Positions 1 to 5,397 of a stretch of DNA of 5,432 nucleotides are shown here, piece by piece (position 1 is the first letter of the stretch; the number at the start of each line of letters is the position of its first letter). A program made the position numbers and the translations under genes. The notes under the pieces are model-generated. The model did no database searches. It worked only from the letters and a program-made list of their open reading frames with translations, and was not told the DNA's origin. The stretch is from the NCBI GenBank assembly GCA_903895475.1, contig CAITUF010000047.1:1-5432 (forward strand). The letters run 5' to 3'. The stretch comes from an uncultured Opitutia bacterium. GTDB lineage: Bacteria; Verrucomicrobiota; Verrucomicrobiia; Opitutales; UBA953.

Positions 1-1
1 C

Positions 2-520
2 GTTGCCAATCGCGAGCTGGCCGAATGGTTCGAGTTGTCCGTCGCTGCTCACCCAGCCACCCCGCAGGGTATCGCCAACCTCGTCGCCAACGATCTTTTA
101 CGCGACCTTTCCGCTGCTTCCGGAGTAACGACAAGCTTCGAAGAAGCCGCCCCGGCTCCAGTCTCCCTCGCATCCTGTCCAATTAAGCCCGCCCAACTCG
201 CTGGCCTGGTGAAGCTCACTGATGAAGGCGTCATCTCCAAGCAGCAAGCCAAGGAGGTCTTCGCTGAGATGTTTAAGTCCGGCCAAGACGCCGCCGCCAT
301 CGTCGACGCCAAGGGTCTCCGTCAGAATAGCGACACGGGTGAGCTGGAGAAGATTGTCCAAGAGGTCATCGCCGATCCGGCCGTGGCTAAGTCCATCGCC
401 GAATACCGCGCCGGCAATGAGAAGGCCATTAATGCGCTGAAGGGTCCCATCATGAAGCGTACGCAGGGCAAGGCGAACCCCGGTCTGATCGATCAGTTGC
501 TGCGGAAGGCTCTCGGATGA
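2..520 (+). CDS. gatB: Asp-tRNA(Asn)/Glu-tRNA(Gln) amidotransferase subunit B, C-terminal part (5' end outside window)
   Basis: The reading frame is open from base 2 and stops with TGA at 518-520, giving 172 residues of the C-terminal region; the true start lies upstream of the window. A TTG at base 35 is only an internal leucine codon, since the family match continues upstream of it (ELAEWFEL). GatB is the kinase/tRNA-binding subunit of GatCAB. The complex converts misacylated Glu-tRNA(Gln) or Asp-tRNA(Asn) to Gln-tRNA(Gln) or Asn-tRNA(Asn) in the cytoplasm, using ammonia delivered by GatA. The visible part is the helical tail (YqeY-like) that holds the tRNA. Family landmarks are the CPIKPAQLAGLVKL helix, GVISKQQAKEVFAEM, a GELEKIVQEVI segment, and the ending KANPGLIDQLLRKAL, which matches the conserved GKANP...LLRK end of GatB. 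The family and the C-terminus are secure. The catalytic and kinase portions cannot be judged here. The stop overlaps the next gene's start (ATGA). Confidence 0.95.
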   Translation, partial: VANRELAEWFELSVAAHPATPQGIANLVANDLLRDLSAASGVTTSFEEAAPAPVSLASCPIKPAQLAGLVKLTDEGVISKQQAKEVFAEMFKSGQDAAAIVDAKGLRQNSDTGELEKIVQEVIADPAVAKSIAEYRAGNEKAINALKGPIMKRTQGKANPGLIDQLLRKALG

Positions 521-1209
521 GCGAATCCCTCGCTGCGGAGTCGCCTTGGGCCGCTGGCCTCAAGGCTGCTCGTGATAATCTCATCCCCTCGTTACTCATT
601 CTTGCGGCGGCCGCTGGCTTAGTGGTGTGCTATTACCAGGTCCCCTCGGTTAAGGTCTGGCTCGATGTGGTGGGTAAAATCAACGCCGATAACCCGACGC
701 TCTTCGCGATGCTCTGCACGGGCGTGACGGCGGGGTTTATTCCGTGGTGTTTCCGGATGGCTTTCCCGAGCCTGCGTCCCGCTCGTCCGGGGCTCGACCT
801 GCTGCACAGCTTTGTGTGGTGGATGACGATGGGGGTTTTGGTTAGCTATTTCTACGCGTTTCAGGGTTGGTGTTTCGGCACCGAGCCGTCCGTGCGAGTG
901 GTCCTGCTTAAGGTGCTTGTTGACCAGTCCTTTTTCACGGTGCTCTGCGGGGCGCCCTTCAACGCGATCTCTCACCTCTGGAAGGATTCCAACTGGGATA
1001 CCGCGAAGCTACGTGCGTCCATGGGCCCAGGCTGGTATCGGCGTTTGGTCCTACCGAACTTACTCCCGAACTTCTTGGTTTGGTTGCCCGGCAACGTGAT
1101 CTTTTACAGCATGCCGACCGAACTGCAGCTCCCCGTCGCCAATTGCATCGGTTGCTTCTGGGCCCTCATGTGCGTCCGCATCGCCAAGCATTCAGGCGTG
1201 AAGAGGTGA
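517..1209 (+). CDS. Mpv17/PMP22-like integral membrane protein
   Basis: A 230-residue protein whose ATG overlaps the gatB stop as ATGA, which suggests translational coupling; a GGAAGG about ten bases upstream may serve as ribosome site. Hydrophobic stretches at about residues 23-40, 62-82, 97-117, 133-152, 183-197 and 204-221 indicate several membrane passes, with no signal peptide. The C-terminal half follows the Mpv17/PMP22 pattern as I remember it from human MPV17. K132-x3-D136-Q137 fits the family's K-x-L-x-D-Q, and SNWDTAKL (158-165) fits its D-N-W...KL. N185, W189 and P191 fit N...W-P, FYSMP (196-200) fits NFYLVP, and W215 fits the late tryptophan. The N-terminal 90 residues match nothing I recognise. 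In eukaryotes these proteins sit in mitochondrial or peroxisomal inner membranes, and their transport role is still debated. A bacterial function is unknown. Membrane location is clear; the family call is from recalled motifs, not a search. The alternative is an unrelated multi-pass protein. Confidence 0.62.
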   Translation: MSESLAAESPWAAGLKAARDNLIPSLLILAAAAGLVVCYYQVPSVKVWLDVVGKINADNPTLFAMLCTGVTAGFIPWCFRMAFPSLRPARPGLDLLHSFVWWMTMGVLVSYFYAFQGWCFGTEPSVRVVLLKVLVDQSFFTVLCGAPFNAISHLWKDSNWDTAKLRASMGPGWYRRLVLPNLLPNFLVWLPGNVIFYSMPTELQLPVANCIGCFWALMCVRIAKHSGVKR

Positions 1210-1213
1210 AGGA

Positions 1214-1243
1214 GGGGATGGGGGATAGGGGATGGGGATAGGG
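1214..1243 (+). repeat. Tandem GGGGATR array with G-quadruplex potential
   Basis: Starting five bases after the preceding stop codon, the units are GGGGATG, GGGGATA, GGGGAT, GGGGATA and GGG. Four runs of at least four G separated by two or three bases meet the usual G-quadruplex pattern on the + strand, which is also the sense strand of the upstream transcript. It could fold in the 3' untranslated RNA or in single-stranded DNA. Any effect on RNA stability or termination is inference. Confidence 0.7.
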
Positions 1244-1260
1244 TGACAAGGGGTTGTGCT

Positions 1261-1280
1261 GCGGGCTTCGCCCGCCTACC
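1261..1280 (-). repeat. REP-like GTAG-palindrome, minus orientation
   Basis: GCGGGC (1261-1266) and GCCCGC (1270-1275) form a perfect 6-bp stem around TTC, directly followed by CTACC (1276-1280). Read on the minus strand this is GGTAG, then the stem, with loop GAA closed by C-G. GTAG abuts the foot of the hairpin, as in REP elements. Confidence 0.65.
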
Positions 1281-1286
1281 AACTTT

Positions 1287-1323
1287 CCGGTTCCCCGTTT
1301 CGCTCCCTTTTCACTCTGCATCG
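1287..1323 (+). repeat. Lead sequence shared with the spacer after priA
   Basis: This stretch aligns with 5111-5143. Both begin CCGGT, run through C-rich sequence, and end in TCACTCTGCMTCGGGTAGGG; over those last 20 bases (1311-1330 and 5131-5150) they differ at a single position. In both spacers it directly precedes a GTAG-palindrome. Confidence 0.65.
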
Positions 1324-1324
1324 G

Positions 1325-1349
1325 GTAGGGGCGCGACTGCGTCGCGTCC
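1325..1349 (+). repeat. REP-like GTAG-palindrome, plus orientation
   Basis: GTAG (1325-1328) directly abuts a 9-bp stem, GGGCGCGAC (1329-1337) with GTCGCGTCC (1341-1349), containing one G-T pair. The loop is TGC, read GCA on the other strand and closed by C-G. The stem sequence differs from the other palindromes while its pairing is kept. Confidence 0.65.
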
Positions 1350-1386
1350 GTTCGCCGCGCAACGTCCGTCCCCCTGCCATCCCTCT

Positions 1387-1414
1387 GTACTCCGTAATCT
1401 GTACTCCGTAATCT
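1387..1414 (+). repeat. Tandem heptamer array (GTACTCC GTAATCT)x2
   Basis: Four 7-base units with no gaps: GTACTCC, GTAATCT, GTACTCC, GTAATCT, so two identical 14-mers. It is closely related to the array at 5307-5355 and lies in the same relative place, after the GTAG-palindromes and before TTTGCAC octamers. Confidence 0.85.
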
Positions 1415-1423
1415 CATTTCACT

Positions 1424-1438
1424 TTTGCACCTTTGCAC
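1424..1438 (+). repeat. TTTGCAC octamer pair
   Basis: TTTGCACC followed by TTTGCAC (period 8), identical over all 15 bases to 5398-5412. It lies 32 bases before the esterase start. TTGCAC resembles a -35 box, but I find no -10 box at proper spacing, so I do not call a promoter. Confidence 0.75.
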
Positions 1439-1470
1439 TGTATCTTTATTCCTCCTAACTCCCTCTCCCG

Positions 1471-2634
1471 ATGCTCCGCCTCGCCTGCCTCTTCCCTCTG
1501 CTGACCTTCGCCGCCATTCCCGTCGCGGAATTCCGGGGCTCGGACACGCAGGCGTCTTTCGCCTTCAGTCAACCCGTGGCCGAGGGGGTCTATGAGGTGA
1601 CCATCGAATTCGGCGCTTCGGACATCGCTTCGGTGACGACGGTGAAGGCTGAGGCGCGTCGTTTGCTGGCGCTCAACGTCGCCGTGCCGCGAGGTCGGCC
1701 GGTGACGCAGCGCTTCTTGGTCGATGTGCGTCGTCCGGAATACGCCGGCGGCCGCGTGGCCCTCAAATCACGGGAGTCCGGCAACCCCACTTGGGATCAG
1801 CGGTTATCGCTCGAATTCCTCGGCGCGACCGCCCGCGCCACGATCGTGTCGATCAATCCCGCCCCGGCGACGACGGTCCGCATCTTCCTCGCCGGCGATT
1901 CGACGATGACCGACCAAGCGAACGAGCCCTACGTTGGCTGGGGCCAAGCGTTCCCGCTCTTCATCGGTGAACGGGCGGTGGTCGCTAATCATGCGGAGTC
2001 CGGTCGCGCCCTGCGTTCATTCCAAGGCGAGCACCGGCTCGACAAGATCCTCGCCCAACTCCGTAAGGATGACTTCGTGCTCATCCAGTTCGGCCATAAC
2101 GACCAGAAGGAGAAGGGCGAAGGGGTTGGGGCTTTCACGACCTATGCCAAGCGCCTGCGTGATTACCTCGACGCCATCCAGGCCAAGGGCGGCAAGCCGA
2201 TCCTGGTCACCGCCGTCGCCCGTCGTCGTTTTGATGATAAGGGTCAAGTGACCGAGTCGCTGGGCGACTTCCCCGAAGCGGTCCGCCGCGTGGCTAAGGA
2301 GCGTTCGGTTCCCTTGATCGACCTCAACGCCTCCTCCAAGCAGGTCTACCAAGCCCTCGGGGTCGAAAAGAGCAAACTAGCCCTCCTGCATTACCCGGCC
2401 AAGACGTTCCCGGGGCAGACCGACCCGCTTCGTGACGACACGCATTTCAGCGCCTACGGTGCCTATGAGATGGCCCGCTGCGTCATCGAAGGTATCCGTC
2501 AAGGGGTCCCCGAGCTGGCGGCCTTCCTGGCCCCGTCCGTGCAGCCGTTCGACCCGACCCACCCCGACGATCCAGCCCAGGTCGCCATTCTGGCCAGCCC
2601 GTTCAGCAAGGGCGAACAGCCCGAGGGGAAATGA
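1471..2634 (+). CDS. Exported SGNH/GDSL hydrolase, rhamnogalacturonan acetylesterase-like (CE12 type)
   Basis: A 387-residue protein. Residues 1-19 form a short signal peptide (an arginine, a hydrophobic run, then Ala-rich sequence with a likely cut near A15 or A19), so it acts outside the cytoplasm. Residues 20 to about 130 look like a beta-rich accessory domain with the WDQRLSLEF ending seen ahead of catalytic domains in this esterase group. The SGNH domain follows. Block I is AGDSTMTDQ with nucleophile S144. GWG (156-158) and SGRALRSF (G178) supply block II, FGHND (N210) is block III, and DDTHFSAYGA (D322, H325) is block V. All four catalytic or oxyanion residues are present, so the enzyme should be active. 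Relatives remove acetyl groups from pectic rhamnogalacturonan; the true substrate here is unproven, and another plant or algal glycan is possible. No Shine-Dalgarno precedes the ATG; the leader is pyrimidine-rich. No polysaccharide-utilisation genes lie nearby. Confidence 0.9.
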   Translation: MLRLACLFPLLTFAAIPVAEFRGSDTQASFAFSQPVAEGVYEVTIEFGASDIASVTTVKAEARRLLALNVAVPRGRPVTQRFLVDVRRPEYAGGRVALKSRESGNPTWDQRLSLEFLGATARATIVSINPAPATTVRIFLAGDSTMTDQANEPYVGWGQAFPLFIGERAVVANHAESGRALRSFQGEHRLDKILAQLRKDDFVLIQFGHNDQKEKGEGVGAFTTYAKRLRDYLDAIQAKGGKPILVTAVARRRFDDKGQVTESLGDFPEAVRRVAKERSVPLIDLNASSKQVYQALGVEKSKLALLHYPAKTFPGQTDPLRDDTHFSAYGAYEMARCVIEGIRQGVPELAAFLAPSVQPFDPTHPDDPAQVAILASPFSKGEQPEGK

Positions 2635-2692
2635 TTCGTTCCAGCACGGCCTCGGCTTGAAACCTGGGCTGGGCTGAGCGAGCCTTCGAGCT

Positions 2693-4951
2693 GTGCCCGA
2701 TCTTTTCGGTGAAATCGAACCCGGCGTCGCCGAGGTGGTCCCGTTTGATGGCGGGGCCCGGGCCTACTCGTATTCGGTGCCAGCGGCCCTGAAGGATACT
2801 TTACAGGTCGGTCAACTGGTCCGCGTCCCGCTCGGGGGCCGCACGAGTCTCGGCGTGGTTTGGAAATACCCCGCGGAAGCCCCGCCCGCCGCCAAACTAC
2901 GTAGCATCATTCTGCTCGAGCACGAGCAGCCCGTACTCACGCCCGATGTCTGTAAACTCGCGGAGTGGATGGCCGGCTATTACGGCTGCGGCCTTAACTC
3001 GGTTCTCGAGACGGTCCTGCCCGCCGCGGTGCGCAAAGGGGTCCGCCCCGTGCTGCGTCGTCTGCTCACGTTAATCGCCCCGCCCGATGCCGAGGCCCTC
3101 GCTAAACTCCGCCGCAAGGCCCCGCGTCAAGCCCAGGTACTCGATTACCTCGCCGCGCAAACAGAACCCGCTGACCGCGCCAAGCTCGTCACGGGGCTCG
3201 GCATTTCCCAGCAGGCAGTAGATGGTCTACTCCGCGCTGGCGTGATCAAGGAAGACGCTAGCGTGCTCTGGCGCGTGGCCTACAACGATCCTTTCGCCGA
3301 GGCGGAATCAGTCCCCGCCGCCGGCCACACGCTCAATGTGGATCAGCTCGCCGCGGTGGCTTCAGTTTCGGAGAGTTTGGATAACAAAGCGTTCAAGGCC
3401 CACTTGCTCCATGGCGTCACGGGCTCAGGCAAGACCGAGGTCTACGTGGCCTTGATTCGTAAGGTCGTCGCCGAAGGCGGCTCCGCTATCTTCCTGGTCC
3501 CCGAAGTCGCCTTGACTCCTCAGACGGTCGGGCGACTCCGTTCCCGCCTCACCGACCTCGGCGCCAAGGTCGTGGTTTGGCATAGCCACCTCTCGGCCGG
3601 CGAGCGATTTGACGCATGGATGGCGATGTCCCTCGGCCAAGCCCGCGTGGTTGTCGGTGCGCGCTCCGCCGTCTTCGCGCCACTTCCCAACCTCCGGCTC
3701 ATCGTGGTCGACGAGGAACATGAGCCTTCCTTTAAGCAGGGCGAGACGCCGATGTACCACGGCCGCGATGTGGCGGTCATGCGCGCTTCCGTCCTCGGCG
3801 CCGCTTGCGTGCTGGGTTCGGCGACGCCGTCGCTGGAGACGTGGAAGAACGCCACGGCCGGACGTTACGTGCTCAACTCGATGCCGAAGCGCGTCGATGA
3901 CCGCCCGATGCCAGCCTTCCGTATCGTCGACATGCGCCGCGAGGTGCTGCACTCAAAGGGGCAGAATGTCCTCTCACGTGAACTGGTCGACGGCATCCAC
4001 GAACGCCTCCGCAAGGGCGAGCAGACCATCTTATTCCTCAACCGTCGCGGGCACTCGCGTTCGCTCGTCTGCCCGGATTGTGGTGAGGCGGTGCAATGCC
4101 CACGCTGTTCGGTGTCGCTAACGCTCCACTCGACCGACCACACCGCTCGTTGCCACCTGTGCGATCACCGTGAGCCCGCCCCCGCGGTCTGCCCGAAGTG
4201 TCGCTCGCCGAAGGTCCGCTGGAAGGGCTACGGCACCCAGAAGGTCGAAGAGGTCATCCATCGGATGTTCCCCCGCGCCCGCGTGGCCCGTATCGACGCC
4301 GATACCATGGGGAAGAAGGATCTCTTTCGGAAGGTACTCTCAGATTTCCGCGCGGGCCGTTACGATATGCTCCTCGGGACACAGATGATCGCTAAGGGGC
4401 TCGATTTTCCACGCGTGACGTTAGTGGGCATCATCGACGCCGACTTATCGCTCCAGCTGCCTGACTTCCGCGCCGCGGAGCGTACGTTTCAACTGCTCAC
4501 GCAGGTCGCGGGCCGCGCGGGCCGCGGCCAACTCGAGGGGGCCGTGGTGGTGCAGACTTTTCAACCAGCGTCGGATCCGGTGCAGTTTGCTAAGCGTCTC
4601 GACTTCCAAGGCTTTGCCGCGGCGGAGCTCGTGAAGCGCTCTGAGTTTGGTTACCCACCCGAGCGTCACCTGATTCGCCACGTCTTCCGTGGGCGTAATG
4701 TGGAGAAGGTGAACTTCGTCGCCGACGCCTGGGTCAAGGAACTTGAACGCCTCCATCCTGGTATCGCCGAAATCCGCGGCCCTGCGCCGTGTCCCTTTGA
4801 GCGCGTCCAGGATCAACACCGCGTGCACATCTGGTATTTCGTGCATGGTGTAAAATCCTTCCTTGCCGCCGCCTTACCCCTGCGCACGAAAATCCTTGGC
4901 GACGACGACGTCATCGACGTCCTCGACGTCGACGCCCAAGATTGCGGCTAA
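2693..4951 (+). CDS. priA: Primosomal protein N' (replication-restart DNA helicase PriA)
   Basis: A 752-residue protein, close to the usual 730-820. PriA binds stalled forks and D-loops, unwinds the lagging strand 3' to 5' and recruits the primosome that reloads DnaB. The 3' DNA-binding domain occupies about residues 11-110 (VAEVVPFDGG...YSYSVP). Helicase motifs follow in order: Walker A GVTGSGKTE (K247), DEEH (340-343), GSATPS (375-380), GTQMIAKGLDFP (562-573) and QVAGRAGR (604-611). The zinc-binding insertion has all eight cysteines (460, 463, 469, 472, 487, 490, 500, 503). The C-terminal domain ends VIDVLDVDAQ, as PriA ends usually do. The start is GTG: a TGA in the same frame at 2675-2677 excludes anything much longer. 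There is no clear Shine-Dalgarno; since family similarity begins near residue 12, an internal GTG (2735) is a weaker alternative. It lies 58 bases after the esterase gene and could be co-transcribed with it. Confidence 0.97.
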   Translation: MPDLFGEIEPGVAEVVPFDGGARAYSYSVPAALKDTLQVGQLVRVPLGGRTSLGVVWKYPAEAPPAAKLRSIILLEHEQPVLTPDVCKLAEWMAGYYGCGLNSVLETVLPAAVRKGVRPVLRRLLTLIAPPDAEALAKLRRKAPRQAQVLDYLAAQTEPADRAKLVTGLGISQQAVDGLLRAGVIKEDASVLWRVAYNDPFAEAESVPAAGHTLNVDQLAAVASVSESLDNKAFKAHLLHGVTGSGKTEVYVALIRKVVAEGGSAIFLVPEVALTPQTVGRLRSRLTDLGAKVVVWHSHLSAGERFDAWMAMSLGQARVVVGARSAVFAPLPNLRLIVVDEEHEPSFKQGETPMYHGRDVAVMRASVLGAACVLGSATPSLETWKNATAGRYVLNSMPKRVDDRPMPAFRIVDMRREVLHSKGQNVLSRELVDGIHERLRKGEQTILFLNRRGHSRSLVCPDCGEAVQCPRCSVSLTLHSTDHTARCHLCDHREPAPAVCPKCRSPKVRWKGYGTQKVEEVIHRMFPRARVARIDADTMGKKDLFRKVLSDFRAGRYDMLLGTQMIAKGLDFPRVTLVGIIDADLSLQLPDFRAAERTFQLLTQVAGRAGRGQLEGAVVVQTFQPASDPVQFAKRLDFQGFAAAELVKRSEFGYPPERHLIRHVFRGRNVEKVNFVADAWVKELERLHPGIAEIRGPAPCPFERVQDQHRVHIWYFVHGVKSFLAAALPLRTKILGDDDVIDVLDVDAQDCG

Positions 4952-4958
4952 GGGTGGG

Positions 4959-4975
4959 GCGCGGCGAAGCCGCGC
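4959..4975 (+). repeat. Perfect 7-bp hairpin with GAA loop after the priA stop
   Basis: GCGCGGC (4959-4965), loop GAA, GCCGCGC (4969-4975), eight bases after the priA stop. The core GCGAAGC is the textbook ultra-stable DNA mini-hairpin. It lacks a T-run, so it is not an ordinary intrinsic terminator, though the RNA hairpin could protect the 3' end of priA mRNA. No exact GTAG flanks it; a GGGTGGGG lies before it. Confidence 0.7.
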
Positions 4976-4982
4976 GGAGTTC

Positions 4983-4996
4983 AGAGTACGGAGTGC
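4983..4996 (-). repeat. Inverted copy of the GTACTCY heptamers
   Basis: The reverse complement of these 14 bases is GCACTCCGTACTCT, identical to 5314-5327 in the array downstream. It also sits within a small stem, TTCAG (4980-4984) with CTGAA (4996-5000). Confidence 0.75.
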
Positions 4997-5017
4997 TGAA
5001 TCGAGTGGCTGCCTCGG

Positions 5018-5040
5018 GTAGGGACAGCACCACATGCTGT
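5018..5040 (+). repeat. REP-like GTAG-palindrome, divergent copy
   Basis: CTGCCTCGGGTAGGG (5009-5023) repeats the end of the shared lead. GTAG (5018-5021) is followed, after GG, by stem ACAGCA (5024-5029) with TGCTGT (5035-5040) around a 5-base loop, CCACA. The loop is not of the three-base GNA kind found in the other copies, so this may be a decayed copy. Confidence 0.5.
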
Positions 5041-5044
5041 AGTA

Positions 5045-5074
5045 GGCGGATAGCGGTTAGTGTTTGGCGGATAG
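5045..5074 (-). repeat. Direct repeat GGCGGATAG (two copies)
   Basis: GGCGGATAG occurs at 5045-5053 and 5066-5074, exactly 21 bases (three heptamers) apart. Read on the minus strand the interval contains CTAACCG next to CTATCCG, so it may be a third, decayed heptamer family. Confidence 0.5.
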
Positions 5075-5110
5075 ATAATTCAGAGACGACTCTGGCCGCT
5101 TGCAAATATC

Positions 5111-5143
5111 CCGGTCCCCGGTCCCCCCTTTCACTCTGCCTCG
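5111..5143 (+). repeat. Lead sequence, second copy
   Basis: Counterpart of 1287-1323, starting CCGGTCCCCGG and running into TCACTCTGCCTCGGGTAGGG (5131-5150). It again directly precedes GTAG-palindromes. Confidence 0.65.
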
Positions 5144-5144
5144 G

Positions 5145-5169
5145 GTAGGGTTGCCACTGTATCGTGGTA
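5145..5169 (+). repeat. REP-like GTAG-palindrome, imperfect
   Basis: GTAG (5145-5148), GG, then a stem TGCCAC (5152-5157) with GTGGTA (5164-5169) that contains one G-T pair. The loop is TGTATC. This is the first of a tight run of elements; its last bases overlap the GTAG of the next one. Confidence 0.5.
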
Positions 5170-5191
5170 GGGTTGGCACTGCGTGCCAACC
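5167..5191 (+). repeat. REP-like GTAG-palindrome with perfect 9-bp stem
   Basis: GTAG (5167-5170) directly abuts GGTTGGCAC (5171-5179), loop TGC, GTGCCAACC (5183-5191). On the minus strand the loop reads GCA closed by C-G. This is the longest perfect stem in the window. Confidence 0.7.
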
Positions 5192-5202
5192 TAGCTGCCT
5201 CT

Positions 5203-5219
5203 CGCGGGCTGCGCCCGCG
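5203..5219 (+). repeat. Perfect 7-bp palindrome with TGC loop
   Basis: CGCGGGC (5203-5209), loop TGC, GCCCGCG (5213-5219); on the minus strand the loop is GCA closed by C-G. It has no GTAG on its own 5' side, but GGTAGGG of the next element follows at once (5220-5226). Confidence 0.6.
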
Positions 5220-5220
5220 G

Positions 5221-5243
5221 GTAGGGGCAAGGCTTCGCCTTGC
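5221..5243 (+). repeat. REP-like GTAG-palindrome with TTC loop
   Basis: GTAG (5221-5224), GG, then GCAAGGC (5227-5233), loop TTC, GCCTTGC (5237-5243). The minus strand carries the GCGAAGC core. Confidence 0.65.
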
Positions 5244-5258
5244 ACTCCTAGACAAGGA

Positions 5259-5283
5259 GGACGCGGCGAAGCCACGTCCCTAC
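5259..5283 (-). repeat. REP-like GTAG-palindrome, minus orientation
   Basis: GGACGCGGC (5259-5267), loop GAA, GCCACGTCC (5271-5279) with one C-A mismatch, followed directly by CTAC (5280-5283). Read on the minus strand it is GTAG, then the stem with one mismatch, so it faces the plus-oriented run at 5145-5243. Confidence 0.65.
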
Positions 5284-5306
5284 CTGTTTACGCCCCGGTT
5301 CCACCC

Positions 5307-5355
5307 GTACTCCGCACTCCGTACTCTGTACTCTGTACTCTGTACTCTGTACTCT
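5307..5355 (+). repeat. Seven-unit GTACTCY heptamer array
   Basis: Units in order: GTACTCC, GCACTCC, then five exact GTACTCT copies (5321-5355), 49 bases with no gaps. It resembles the tandem heptanucleotide (STRR) repeats of cyanobacteria in period and location, not in sequence. The identical units suggest recent expansion by slippage. Confidence 0.9.
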
Positions 5356-5363
5356 ATTTTAAT

Positions 5364-5383
5364 CCACCTTTCCACCTTTCCAC
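5364..5383 (+). repeat. CCACCTTT octamer array
   Basis: CCACCTTT (5364-5371), CCACCTTT (5372-5379), CCAC. The period is eight, and the sequence is related to the TTTGCACC octamers that follow. Confidence 0.75.
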
Positions 5384-5384
5384 A

Positions 5385-5395
5385 GGCCTCCGGCC
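5385..5395 (-). repeat. Small hairpin with GGA loop
   Basis: GGCC, loop TCC, GGCC; on the minus strand the loop reads GGA closed by C-G, the third version of the GNA loop in this window. The stem is only 4 bp, so alone it would be weak evidence. Confidence 0.4.
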
Positions 5396-5397
5396 GA

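Larger units (their letters stand above)
1210..1470. other. Repeat-filled spacer between the Mpv17-like gene and the esterase gene
   Basis: These 261 bases hold no credible gene. From left to right they carry a G-run array, a minus-oriented GTAG-palindrome, a G/C-rich lead shared with the spacer after priA, a plus-oriented GTAG-palindrome, four GTAMTCY heptamers and a TTTGCAC octamer pair. Between 1350 and 1386 I see only C-rich sequence with CGTCCGT twice (1346-1352 and 1365-1371). Short open frames crossing the spacer encode low-complexity peptides and are taken as chance. Confidence 0.8.

Noticed and set aside
1425..1450. Possible promoter: TTGCAC with TATCTT before the esterase gene
   Set aside because: The gap between the boxes is only about 10 bases, and the TTGCAC belongs to a repeat that also occurs after priA with no gene in view.
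1243..1458. Open frames on both strands over the spacer before the esterase
   Set aside because: They are made of the same repeat modules found in the other spacer, and the peptides have no recognisable composition or start signals.
1471..1500. Lipoprotein signal in the esterase (cysteine at residue 6)
   Set aside because: The cysteine comes too early, before the hydrophobic core, and the residue at -3 is arginine, so there is no lipobox.
3425..3952. Long open frame of 175 codons on the minus strand inside priA
   Set aside because: priA is unmistakable on the + strand here, and long antisense frames are expected in GC-rich coding DNA. The translation shows no family motif.
4901..4935. GACGTC/GACGAC repeats near the priA end, possible regulatory palindrome
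   Set aside because: They encode the acidic end DDDVIDVLDVDAQ, which matches the usual PriA C-terminus, so coding explains them.
4959..4985. Intrinsic terminator after priA
   Set aside because: The hairpin is strong but is followed by GGAGTT with no T-run. It fits the repeat family better.
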